DNA from: Dehalococcoidales bacterium | GTDB taxonomy: Bacteria > Chloroflexota > Dehalococcoidia > Dehalococcoidales > Fen-1064 | Assembly: GCA_028712845.1 (NCBI GenBank) | Contig: JAQTPO010000002.1 | Span: forward strand, 1-34,612 | DNA: 34,612 bases | Reading direction: 5' to 3' | In this document: positions 7,499 through 15,263 of the stretch, in pieces | Numbering within the stretch: position 1 is the stretch's first letter | Layout: the number at the start of each line of letters is the position of its first letter | Made by a program: the position numbers and the translations under genes | Notes under the pieces: model-generated | Told to the model about the DNA's origin: nothing | Seen by the model: the letters and a program-made list of their open reading frames with translations, nothing else | The model's database searches: none

Positions 7499-8668
7499 AT
7501 GAAACTATTAGTCATTGGTTGTGGGCAGTGTGGTGGTAGAATCGCCGCTGAATTTGCACGTCTCGGCTTGAGAGCGCACGTCGAGCGTTCCATAGAAATA
7601 GTAACCGATGCATTTGCCGTCAATACAGACACTGCGGATTTGACCGGACTCTCCTATATTAAACAGGGTTACGACCATAGAATTGTTATCGGATTAAGAA
7701 ATACCAGCGGTCACGGTGTCGGGAAAATAAACGAACTTGCAGCAGAGATTGCAAAAGAAGATGGTGACAAGGTTTTAGAAGCCATCGGCAAAACCAGACT
7801 ACTGGCGGATACAGATGCGTTTATGGTGATAGCAAGTGCGGCAGGCGGCACAGGTTCCGGTTCACTGCCGGTATTTACGAAGCACCTCAAAGAACGTTTC
7901 CCTGATAAGCCGGTTTACAATATGGTTGTATTACCATTCAAACACGAGGAATCATCTGAGGAGCGGTCTGTTTACAATACAGCCGTGTGCCTGAAATCGG
8001 CTTACTTAGTATCGGATGCAATTTTCCTGGTAGATAATCAAAAATTTGTTAAAAAAGGCACGTCGCTAAGCCATAATTTATCCGCAATAAACTCGATGGT
8101 TGTGGAACCATTTTATAATTTGCTTTGTGCAGGTGAAGAAAAGAAACCGGAATTTATCGGCTCAAGAACAGTCGATGCCGGTGATATTATCCAGACACTG
8201 GCAGGCTGGACCGTGATAGGACATGCTGCAAAACAAAGTGCACCGGTGAGGTTTGGCTTTAAGAACACCCATTTCCGAGAAAGGGCGGATGAATCACAAG
8301 GTAGTATTCAAGTCATGAATTCTGCGTTGGGTGATTTATCTGCTAAATGCAATCCTAAAGATGCTAACAGGGCTATTTATCTTCTCTGCGCTCCTGCGCG
8401 GAAGATGGAAATGGAAATGGTGGGCGAACTCGGTATCGCTTTGAAACAATTTGCTCCCAATGCTGTTATCAGAAGCGGTGATTATCCCCGATCCAAGCAA
8501 GGCTTTGAGGTAGCAGTAATTCTGTCCGAACTCACCAATGTAACACGTGTAAATGAATTATTTAATAGAGCAATAGCTTATATTGCCAACAGAAAAATGC
8601 GGAAAGGCAAGAGTTCCGAATATCTTCAATTGGAGACATCATTTAGTGATATACCATCACTATTCTAA
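7499..8668 (+). CDS. CetZ-like tubulin/FtsZ-superfamily GTPase, second of a tandem pair
   Basis: 389 residues, collinear with its neighbour from end to end: 'VIGCGQCGGRIAAEFA' at 5-20, 'TSGHGVGKINEL' at 69-80, signature Ala-Gly-Gly-Thr-Gly-Ser-Gly at 115-121, T7-loop Asp226 and Asp229, and 'VIRSGDYP' near 323-330. The first glycine of the signature is alanine, which the family pattern [SAG]GGTG[SAT]G allows. The paralogues differ most in a surface stretch around 244-270 and in the C-terminal linker, but both end alike (here 'SDIPSLF'). That hints at a shared binding partner. Co-polymerisation of the two, as in BtubA/BtubB, or specialised filaments, as in CetZ1/CetZ2, are both possible. The gene converges on the coiled-coil operon with a 64-base gap. 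Confidence 0.82.
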   Translation: MKLLVIGCGQCGGRIAAEFARLGLRAHVERSIEIVTDAFAVNTDTADLTGLSYIKQGYDHRIVIGLRNTSGHGVGKINELAAEIAKEDGDKVLEAIGKTRLLADTDAFMVIASAAGGTGSGSLPVFTKHLKERFPDKPVYNMVVLPFKHEESSEERSVYNTAVCLKSAYLVSDAIFLVDNQKFVKKGTSLSHNLSAINSMVVEPFYNLLCAGEEKKPEFIGSRTVDAGDIIQTLAGWTVIGHAAKQSAPVRFGFKNTHFRERADESQGSIQVMNSALGDLSAKCNPKDANRAIYLLCAPARKMEMEMVGELGIALKQFAPNAVIRSGDYPRSKQGFEVAVILSELTNVTRVNELFNRAIAYIANRKMRKGKSSEYLQLETSFSDIPSLF

Positions 8669-8732
8669 CCCTGAGGTCAAAATAATGATGGTATATATTA
8701 TTCACAAAGCCGAATATTGCTAATATCCAGGC

Positions 8733-9341
8733 CTATTTACCGAATATATTCCAAGCCTGCTCTAGAGATTGCTTTCTCTTGTCCCATGCCTGTCTGATGG
8801 TATCATTATATACACCTAAAGCAAGCTCGATATTCTGTTCGTAAGCAAGTCTGGCTTGCTCTTTAATTTTGCGATAGTTTTCGTCAGCTTCCCGTTCTGT
8901 TTCTTGACGGATCCGTTCTGCTTCGTTTAGAGCGTTATTTAAGGCGTTATAAGCCTCTTTGTCTATACTACTAAAGTCTTCATCTGTCTGTTGTTCTGTC
9001 TCGCGGTATGCGACCCATATTTCTTTCTGCGCGTCTAAATATGCGGAATAAGCTCTCTGTGCCCGCCCCAGGAACTCATCAAAGGGTTTTACTTCTTTTT
9101 CGTCCATTACATCCGCTCCTTTTGTTTTCTCTTCAATTGTATCGATTGCGCTGGTATCGACTACGCTGGTGTTGTCTACGCTTGTGTTGACTTCAGCCGC
9201 ATCCGCTGTCTTTGTGTCGGCTGCCACTTGCGCATCAACCGCGTGTTGTTTACCTTTTCCTTTTGGAGTTTTACCGTGGTATTCACCTTGTTTTCGCGTA
9301 TCCTTGGGGTTAAGTCCATCCTGATTTTCTTCGTTTGCCAC
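8733..9341 (-). CDS. Predicted coiled-coil protein with hendecad-spaced aromatics
   Basis: About 202 residues. I place the start at GTG 9341 because GAGGAG (9350-9355 complement) lies 8 bases before it. An in-frame TTG at 9362 would add 7 residues but has no ribosome site. Residues 1-85 are hydrophilic and disordered-looking: a Lys/Gly-rich part, then 'NTSVDNTSVVDTSAIDT', a short near-repeat. Residues 88-200 are helical and highly charged. Aromatics fall 11 residues apart (98/109; 101/112/123; 156/167/178; 186/197), which is the spacing of a hendecad coiled coil. There is no signal peptide, membrane segment or known domain. It is the downstream gene of a probable two-gene unit with the long repeat protein (84-base gap), and converges with the CetZ-like pair. 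A role as filament-binding or scaffold protein is inference. Confidence 0.6.
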   Translation of the reverse strand: MANEENQDGLNPKDTRKQGEYHGKTPKGKGKQHAVDAQVAADTKTADAAEVNTSVDNTSVVDTSAIDTIEEKTKGADVMDEKEVKPFDEFLGRAQRAYSAYLDAQKEIWVAYRETEQQTDEDFSSIDKEAYNALNNALNEAERIRQETEREADENYRKIKEQARLAYEQNIELALGVYNDTIRQAWDKRKQSLEQAWNIFGK

Positions 9342-9425
9342 TTTGTGCTCTCCTCTGTTCAAGCGGTCAATAATATAATACTGTCAAGTATCTCTTGTCT
9401 CCGAGATCTATTTACAGCTATCTCA

Positions 9426-11756
9426 TCAGCTACTTTCTTTATCTTCTTCGTCCAAATCATTTTGTGTATCCTTGCTATTCTCATACATTTTCGACAGAAA
9501 TTTCAAACGATTTTCAATAGCTTTGCGAGACTCTGTCGTTTTTTTGCCCTCACCATTTACGGTACCGCTTATTAGGCTTGAATCTCCTGTTGAGACTTTA
9601 TCATCCTTTTTCTGTTTGTTGGATTCCTGGTCACCTCCTATTATTTTTTGAATTCGTTCTTCTACTATCCCTGTAATTTCTGTGTTTAACTTGCCGGGTT
9701 TAAGTGAATCTCCCATTGCTTCGGAAAAGATTTGTATCCATGTCTTAGCTGCCTCCTCAGATGCCTTTTTAGCTATTGAAGTAGCTCTTTCAGATGCCTG
9801 TACTGCCGCCTCTGCGCTGTTACGCGCTAAAATGCTTACTCTCTCAGCTTGAGCCATTACTTCCTGTGATATTCGGATTGTTTGTTCGGTCAGGTCTTTC
9901 ATCTCCTTTCTCACAGATTCTAAAGTTGCCATAGTGGTTTTCTTAAATTGTTCTGCTCTTAGAATAGCTTCTTGAGACTCTTTTTTCGCGACTTCAATGG
10001 TTTCTTTCGCTATTTTTATGGCATAGCTCGATGCTTCTGTGGCTGACTTATTGGCATTCTCTGCTTTATCTAAAGAATTCAATACTTCAGCCCTCATATC
10101 CTGAGTCATAGAAAGAATCGATTCATGGGTCTTTTCAACTTTGGAGACTGCCTCTCCAGAAAATTTTAGTGTATTATCTGCTGTTTCCAGAGCTGATTTA
10201 CAGATTTGTTCAATCCTGGAAATCGATTCGGCGGACATCCTTTTAGCACTTTCTACTGCCGTTATGGCTGATTTATTAGCTAGTTCTGCTTTGGTTACAA
10301 CATCGTCTACCATTATTCTGGTATCGCCTGCAGCATTTAAGGCTGATTCATTAAACTGCCCGATTCTGGAAACCGCTTCTTCGGCTGCTTTTTTAGCGCT
10401 GTTTACTGATTCATTAATAGAATTAGTAATTTGTGCTACCTTTGTAGATACTTCTTCATTAGTGTTTTTAATATCTTCTGCGGCTGTTAGAACGGATTGA
10501 TTCATCATTGTTACATTGGCAACTGTATCTTCAGAGGATTTATTAGCATTCTCAACTGTCTCAATTACTTGCTTTTTAATGTCTTCAGACTTTGAAAACG
10601 TTTCTGCCACAGATCTCTTAGTATTCTCAAGAATTTCTGTTAAAGAATTATATTCCTGCTCGACAGTTTTAATAGCTTCACCTGAGAAACGCCGGGCATC
10701 CTCGGATGTTTCTAATGTTGAGTTAATTGTATTTTGCAGAATTGCCTTATTTACCTCTAGGTCCTTTAACAAAACAAGATTTGCATTTTTGACAGATCTC
10801 GTTGTTTCTTCAGTTTCATTTAAGGCGCGCGTTAAGGCATGTTCAGTTGTTTCAGTAATATCGATAGCTGATTTGCGTGCCGTTTCCACCCTATCCAAAA
10901 CCTCTTTTGTTTTGGTTTCCGTATCAGCTATCATCTGGTGAATGGAATCGTCAAGTTGATTCGCTCTTGAAATTGTTTGTTCTGCCAACGTTTTATATCT
11001 TTCTGATATTTCAATAGATGATTGAATAACAGATTCAGTTTTGCCTATCGTTTCTTCAGAGCTCACGATAAATTTAGCAGTATTTTCTTTAACTCTATTG
11101 GTTGCTTTGTCGACTCTGGAGATATTATCTTCAATTGTTTTCTTGGATATAATTATGGTTTTCTTCGCCGACTCATCAGCCTTCTCGGCTTTTAAAACGG
11201 CTTCTTGTGTGATTGTGTTGACTTCAGCGATTGTCTCTTTAGCGGATTTATTTGTCTCCTCAATCTTCCTTAAAGCTTCCCTGGAATTTGTCAGGGTTTC
11301 TGCTGTTAATTTCTTTGTCTGTTGGGCAGTTTCCTCGGCTTTTACTATCATTTCTTGTGATAAATTAGCCGCCTCTTTGGCTGTTTTATTAGCTACGTTC
11401 GTTGTTTCTTCAATCTGAGACATGAACCAATTTAATTTATTCGTTAGCTCTTCTGTGGTTTCCTTGGTTGATTTAATAGTCTCTGTAGCTTTACTCATGG
11501 CTTCTTCAAATTCTTTTTTGGCTTTTCCAATTGCCTCTATAGCAAGTCTGGTATTGCTTTCGGACATTTTGACGGCTTTTTGTGATTCATTTTTTGCCAG
11601 TTCAGCGGCATTGATAGCATCATGACATATCAGCTCTGTTTTCTGAATAGCATCTTGCGACACCTGGACAGATTCCTCAGCCATTTTCTGAGCGAGAGTG
11701 CCTAATTTCTCGGCTCTATCAACTGCTTCCTGGAATGACGAATGTGATTTTTCCAT
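9426..11756 (-). CDS. Long coiled-coil protein of about 26 tandem 25-residue repeats
   Basis: About 776 residues from ATG 11756. A TTG at 11771 would add 5, and neither start has a good ribosome site. From about residue 12 to 661 the chain is a continuous row of 25-residue units with no insertion or deletion. Position 1 is V/I/L/M/F in 23 of 26 units, position 4 is small or aliphatic, and positions 5 and 24 are acidic in about two thirds. A 25-residue period equals two heptads plus a hendecad, so a very long, nearly straight rod is expected. A non-repeat tail contains Trp-Ile-Gln-Ile-Phe and a polar Lys/Ser/Asp-rich end. No signal peptide or membrane helix is present, so it is cytoplasmic. 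Apolipoprotein- or methyl-accepting-like similarity would be compositional only. It sits beside two CetZ-like GTPases, which suggests a cytoskeletal partner. The function is unknown. Confidence 0.75.
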   Translation of the reverse strand: MEKSHSSFQEAVDRAEKLGTLAQKMAEESVQVSQDAIQKTELICHDAINAAELAKNESQKAVKMSESNTRLAIEAIGKAKKEFEEAMSKATETIKSTKETTEELTNKLNWFMSQIEETTNVANKTAKEAANLSQEMIVKAEETAQQTKKLTAETLTNSREALRKIEETNKSAKETIAEVNTITQEAVLKAEKADESAKKTIIISKKTIEDNISRVDKATNRVKENTAKFIVSSEETIGKTESVIQSSIEISERYKTLAEQTISRANQLDDSIHQMIADTETKTKEVLDRVETARKSAIDITETTEHALTRALNETEETTRSVKNANLVLLKDLEVNKAILQNTINSTLETSEDARRFSGEAIKTVEQEYNSLTEILENTKRSVAETFSKSEDIKKQVIETVENANKSSEDTVANVTMMNQSVLTAAEDIKNTNEEVSTKVAQITNSINESVNSAKKAAEEAVSRIGQFNESALNAAGDTRIMVDDVVTKAELANKSAITAVESAKRMSAESISRIEQICKSALETADNTLKFSGEAVSKVEKTHESILSMTQDMRAEVLNSLDKAENANKSATEASSYAIKIAKETIEVAKKESQEAILRAEQFKKTTMATLESVRKEMKDLTEQTIRISQEVMAQAERVSILARNSAEAAVQASERATSIAKKASEEAAKTWIQIFSEAMGDSLKPGKLNTEITGIVEERIQKIIGGDQESNKQKKDDKVSTGDSSLISGTVNGEGKKTTESRKAIENRLKFLSKMYENSKDTQNDLDEEDKESS
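9774..11723 (-). repeat. 26 x 75-bp coding repeat (25-residue units)
   Basis: By hand alignment the protein divides into 26 units of exactly 25 codons (1950 bases). The first begins Val-Asp-Arg-Ala-Glu-Lys and the 21st Ile-Ser-Arg-Ile-Glu-Gln. DNA identity between units is low. The repeat is therefore old and held by selection on the protein period rather than by recent duplication. The last two or three units are the most degenerate. Confidence 0.75.
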
Positions 11757-12112
11757 TTTCTTTACATGCAAACGGTATTTATTTTACCGAGCTCTCTAGT
11801 GCTCCTTGAATTATTGAGAATGCTAGCCAAAATTATAGCCGAGGACAAATCCAAAATCAAGCAATTTAATGACCAATCAAATATGTAATGCTCAATGAAA
11901 AGTGACTTTACCCCGTGCTTAGTATCACCTGCTATTGAATTGCCCCTCACCCTGACCGTCCCCCCCTAAACTGTATCGGCCATTACTGGAAAAAGCTCCC
12001 TTTCTGACCGGGTTTCCTTCCCTTCAAGATACTGGCTTGGCGTTAAGTTGTCAAGAGAACTGCGTGACCTCCATAACATTGTAATCCTTCCGACAGCATA
12101 AATAATTTCCCG
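11757..12112. other. Intergenic, 356 bases, with a transposase relic
   Basis: Gap between the long coiled-coil gene and the AbiJ-like gene. The left part (about 11760-11960) holds no supported gene; the 62-codon minus frame there has no family features or ribosome site. The right part carries the decayed transposase end listed separately. The gap suggests the cytoskeletal cluster and the AbiJ-like gene were joined by a past insertion. Confidence 0.5.
11966..12112 (-). pseudogene. C-terminal relic of an integrase-type (rve) transposase
   Basis: On the minus strand, directly after the stop of the AbiJ-like gene, an open stretch of 48 codons ends in TAG (11966-11968). It contains Arg-Ser-Ser-Leu-Asp-Asn-Leu-Thr-Pro-Ser-Gln-Tyr-Leu-Glu, which recalls the 'RPHSSLxxLTPxQY' end of IS3/IS481-type transposases. 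The catalytic DDE region is absent and no intact terminal repeats were found, so the element is dead. The call rests on one motif. Confidence 0.4.
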
Positions 12113-12973
12113 TTACATATTGACTGTCTTCGGAGATGTTTCAGAAACGATACTTATCTTGATGCCCAATTCTCTAATTCTTTTAAAAATATAATTAGAG
12201 AAACTTGTACAAGATACGAATGTGTATCTTGCATCCTCGAAACTAACAGGATTTTTGTTTAATAAGGGATGGTTGATATTATGCGTCGTTCTGATATATT
12301 GATTCATTTTTACAAAAGCTTCCATTGCATGATAAATCTCCTTGTAGCCATTGATTTGCTCTTTAGTTAAATTTCTATTTAAAACCGGTATTACATCTAT
12401 CAGTAAATCACAAATTTCCTCGATTATTATTATTGTTTCCTTTATTGAGTCTTTCAGTTGGGGTATTGGCTTATTTGCGAGATACTCTACAGCTTTACGG
12501 AGGTGGGCATTCACAGTCACGGGACATTCTTCAGAGGATAGTATTTCTTCCAATTCTTCCTTATCCGTGATATTGCCTATTGGTATGAAGCGTCCACACT
12601 CTCCAAGAAAACAATATATTGAAGAATTACGCTTTAATAATATGTTCAGACTTTGTGCAAAGCGTTTCTTGTCGTATATATTGTGCAGGAGATTGCCGTA
12701 GATATATTCAATTAATTCATACGCTTTATACCATTCACAAGAGTGTAAATAGTAACGTAAATAGTCTCTAATTTCCTGTAGCGTGTTGATAGGGACGCTA
12801 GCGGGAATTTTCAAATAATTTGTACCCAAAGTTCCGAGAAGTACCTCTTGGCTATTAACTTTGAAATTTGAAGCAGGGCTGAAAGCTAATAGATAAGAGT
12901 TTAACAAACTCCAAAATTGGTTTCTTAGAGTATTACTCATCCTCTCAAGATAAACGCCTTCTTTATGCACCAT
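12113..12973 (-). CDS. AbiJ/HEPN-like protein, possible abortive-infection factor
   Basis: 286 residues, mostly alpha-helical, soluble. The N-terminus ('LRNQFWSLLNSYLL', 16-29) recalls the AbiJ N-terminal domain 4. The C-terminal half has the pattern of AbiJ-family proteins: 'AHLRKAVEYLANK' (156-168), 'DSIKETIIIIEEICDLL' (175-191) and 'FEDARYTFVSCTSFSNYI' (245-262). An Arg228...His235 pair (R-x6-H, also His231) could be a HEPN ribonuclease motif, but it is not canonical. Such proteins act in phage defence by damaging RNA or stopping growth. Start: GGAG is only 2 bases from the ATG, so GTG at codon 2 (12970) is the likelier start. Next to it is a transposase relic, which fits an accessory gene. 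Base composition is AT-rich compared with the flanking genes. Family call is by eye. Confidence 0.5.
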   Translation of the reverse strand: MVHKEGVYLERMSNTLRNQFWSLLNSYLLAFSPASNFKVNSQEVLLGTLGTNYLKIPASVPINTLQEIRDYLRYYLHSCEWYKAYELIEYIYGNLLHNIYDKKRFAQSLNILLKRNSSIYCFLGECGRFIPIGNITDKEELEEILSSEECPVTVNAHLRKAVEYLANKPIPQLKDSIKETIIIIEEICDLLIDVIPVLNRNLTKEQINGYKEIYHAMEAFVKMNQYIRTTHNINHPLLNKNPVSFEDARYTFVSCTSFSNYIFKRIRELGIKISIVSETSPKTVNM

Positions 12974-13349
12974 ATCTCCGTGCCCGTTAGAGTGATAGGC
13001 TATTCACTGTTTCTGAGAGTTATTTTTCAGTAAAACAATAATGAGATGAATCCCATTGTTAGGACAGTAAGGGGGCTAAATTAAGATAGTGTCCTGCTAT
13101 ATCAAGGGTATCTGTTGTTAGCGATTCTATCACACTTTTCTCTGGCTCTTCAAAGGGGGGATTGACTTACTAGTAGTCTCATAATAAATATGGACTCTTC
13201 AATATGTCCCGGCATAAATAGTTTCGGTCATCTGACAGGTTTTTAAATTATTTGAAACTCCTATCATAATGACATTATAATAACTTCACAATCTATCTGA
13301 ACTAGTACAGTTTGTTAATTCTTGTATATTTTGATAATATTAGCGACGT
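12974..13349. other. Divergent intergenic region, 376 bases, no gene seen
   Basis: AT-rich spacer between the AbiJ-like gene (left) and the membrane/V4R pair (right). A TTGACT lies at 13162-13167 but has no good -10 at the right distance. Close to the right-hand gene, GATAAT (13333-13338) with TTGTTA (13312-13317) 15 bases upstream could be a promoter. That would place the transcript start within a few bases of the ATG. No terminator or RNA gene was recognised. Confidence 0.4.
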
Positions 13350-14159
13350 ATGATGAATACGAAAAAGTTTATAAAAATCACTATACCCCTAATTTTGATC
13401 CCGGTGATAGCTACACTGCTGCTTCCAGAGAAGTTAACGGGCGTTTATATTGCGGTGATTGAGCCGCTGGCGTTGCTGATTGGCGGCATAATGGCAATCC
13501 TGGTAGCGCGCTTATACGCAAAACAACTAAAAACAACCTTTGTTTTCCTGGCTATTTATCTCACTATATATGCGTTGGCATTGGTTATCATACCTCTCAT
13601 ACAAAATAATCTCGGCGATTATTTTGGGATATTTGTACTCTCGGTCCAGTTAGTAAATTATGCTGCCCTCGTGCTCTTTTGTGTTTACCTTTTAAAGGTG
13701 GTGGACATACGGAAGCTCGATGTCATGGGTTGGGTTATGTTTGCCGCAACTTTTCTCGTATCCACTTTTCTAGCTGTTTACCCGATGCTTTTTTACAATG
13801 GTTGGGATTTAACGCTAAACACACTCTCATTTGCCATAGTGCGGATTATGGATGCGCTATTGATAATAATCCTGATGCCCGTCATCTGGCTGTATATTCA
13901 ACACCTCAAGGCACAGCAGAAACAGAGTCTGACATTTACACTGGTGATAGCCGGTATTGTTATTAGTACTCTATTTGATTACTTGTTCCAGACCTTAATC
14001 CTGATTTTCCCGAATTTGCTGCCGACTGGCTCTCACATAGTTGAGGTTGTTCCCGATATGCTCTATATCTTTGGATACCTTGTGATCGTGGTTGGTCTTT
14101 ACGCTCACTTAAAGCAGGACGAGTGGGGATTCCAGATGATTGATAAGATGCTGGGGTAA
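13350..14159 (+). CDS. Eight-helix integral membrane protein of unknown function
   Basis: 269 residues, almost entirely hydrophobic. Helices lie at about 8-26, 32-55, 62-84, 92-116, 124-146, 157-183, 195-220 and 232-253, joined by short loops. The layout is like stand-alone membrane sensor modules (7TM/MASE type), but I recognise no family motif. There is no Shine-Dalgarno sequence before the ATG. A -10-like GATAAT only 11 bases upstream suggests a leaderless or very short-leader transcript. The V4R gene begins 3 bases after its stop, so the two are surely co-transcribed. The membrane protein may be the partner or receptor of the V4R protein. No enzyme or transporter signature is seen. Confidence 0.7.
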   Translation: MMNTKKFIKITIPLILIPVIATLLLPEKLTGVYIAVIEPLALLIGGIMAILVARLYAKQLKTTFVFLAIYLTIYALALVIIPLIQNNLGDYFGIFVLSVQLVNYAALVLFCVYLLKVVDIRKLDVMGWVMFAATFLVSTFLAVYPMLFYNGWDLTLNTLSFAIVRIMDALLIIILMPVIWLYIQHLKAQQKQSLTFTLVIAGIVISTLFDYLFQTLILIFPNLLPTGSHIVEVVPDMLYIFGYLVIVVGLYAHLKQDEWGFQMIDKMLG

Positions 14160-14162
14160 CTA

Positions 14163-15263
14163 ATGGACACAGAAATGGAGAAATTGATAGATGATATCTG
14201 GAACTCCTCGCTGAATAAAATTGCGAGTAAGGAGTCCCGGGTTGCACGTCCATCACTGGGCGATGAACTGGATTTATCCATGCCGCAGGGAAGGACTCTA
14301 TCGCTTTTAGCAGCTAACCCATCTCTTGCCGCTTTGATTTATCATTCTGCTTACCTGTCAGCAAACCGAAATGCATATATCATCATGCGCAAACTAAATA
14401 TGCCGCCGGATTATTTCTGGAAGTTTGAGTTCTGGCCTAAAGAACGTGCTCTTGAAACTATGCAGCGCGTCATCAATCGAGTTTTTACTGCCATCATGAA
14501 TCAGAACAAAGAAGGCATTTTAGCTCTTGATGATATCGACATTGAACACATGAGATTCGTCATCAGTTTTAGAGATTGTGCCGAATGCGCTGGTATCAAA
14601 GCGCAAAAAGCTATCTGCTATTATCATGCTGCTACCTTTGCCGGAATTTTCTCCGCGCTATTGTGTAAAGATATGGACGGTTATGAAACAAAGTGCATGG
14701 CAAATGGAGATAACGCCTGTATCTTTGTCCTCGGAAAAAAAGACGACCCGGAGATCAGTGTGAAAACCGGTAATTATCTCGCACCGACCAAGCTTTCTAT
14801 CAAAATGGCAGAGAGAATGTCTGAGTCTCTTCACGGAAACCCTCTACGGTCAACTGGCAATATGGTCAGTATTCAATATTACCAGTTGATGATTACTAAC
14901 AGTATCATCTCGAACCCGGGTCTGTTTGCGTCTTCAAGTATCAATATTGGTCAGGAATATGGTATGAGGCTGGCCGACGTTCTGCGCGATTTCTATAAAG
15001 AAAGTAGCCTGGGCGTCATCACGAAATATTATAACCAGATGCACTACCTGGATGTGAGCGTCAAGGAATCAGGTCCCGATATCGAAATAGAAATTAAAGA
15101 ATGCGCTGAGCTTTCCTCTGTTCTGCAGAAAAGAGAACTGGTCAGTTTCCTTCTGGGAGAGCTCCATGGGCTTGTTTCTGCACTGACAGGACAGCAGTGG
15201 ACCATGAAAGAGAAGAGTTTCGGGGGTAATGGCTTGTTTATCCGGTTGTCACCAAAGGTCTGA
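14163..15263 (+). CDS. V4R-domain (4-vinyl reductase type) ligand-binding protein
   Basis: 366 residues, soluble. Residues 100-190 form a V4R domain: Cys139 and Cys142 ('DCAEC'), Cys152 in 'ICYYHAATFAGIFSAL', 'ETKC' (175-178) and 'GDNACIF' (182-188). The cysteines match the metal and ligand site of V4R domains, which bind small, often hydrocarbon, ligands in BchJ and in XylR/DmpR-type regulators. Residues 225-364 look like a second, degenerate V4R half with only a 'KECAEL' cysteine. No HTH, kinase or cyclase domain follows, so output must pass through a partner, most simply the eight-helix protein encoded 3 bases upstream. The 3' end overlaps the convergent DUF2254-like gene by 15 bases. Confidence 0.7.
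   Translation: MDTEMEKLIDDIWNSSLNKIASKESRVARPSLGDELDLSMPQGRTLSLLAANPSLAALIYHSAYLSANRNAYIIMRKLNMPPDYFWKFEFWPKERALETMQRVINRVFTAIMNQNKEGILALDDIDIEHMRFVISFRDCAECAGIKAQKAICYYHAATFAGIFSALLCKDMDGYETKCMANGDNACIFVLGKKDDPEISVKTGNYLAPTKLSIKMAERMSESLHGNPLRSTGNMVSIQYYQLMITNSIISNPGLFASSSINIGQEYGMRLADVLRDFYKESSLGVITKYYNQMHYLDVSVKESGPDIEIEIKECAELSSVLQKRELVSFLLGELHGLVSALTGQQWTMKEKSFGGNGLFIRLSPKV

Noticed and set aside
10141..11625. Several long plus-strand open frames opposite the repeat protein
   Set aside because: They are antisense shadows produced by the 75-base periodicity and composition of the minus-strand repeats; no ribosome sites or family features.
9774..11723. 75-base regular repeat considered as a CRISPR-like or satellite array
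   Set aside because: The period exists at the protein level only; the DNA units are not similar enough, and there are no spacers or cas genes.
11762..11950. 62-codon minus-strand frame upstream of the repeat protein
   Set aside because: No ribosome site, low-complexity hydrophobic content and no family signal.
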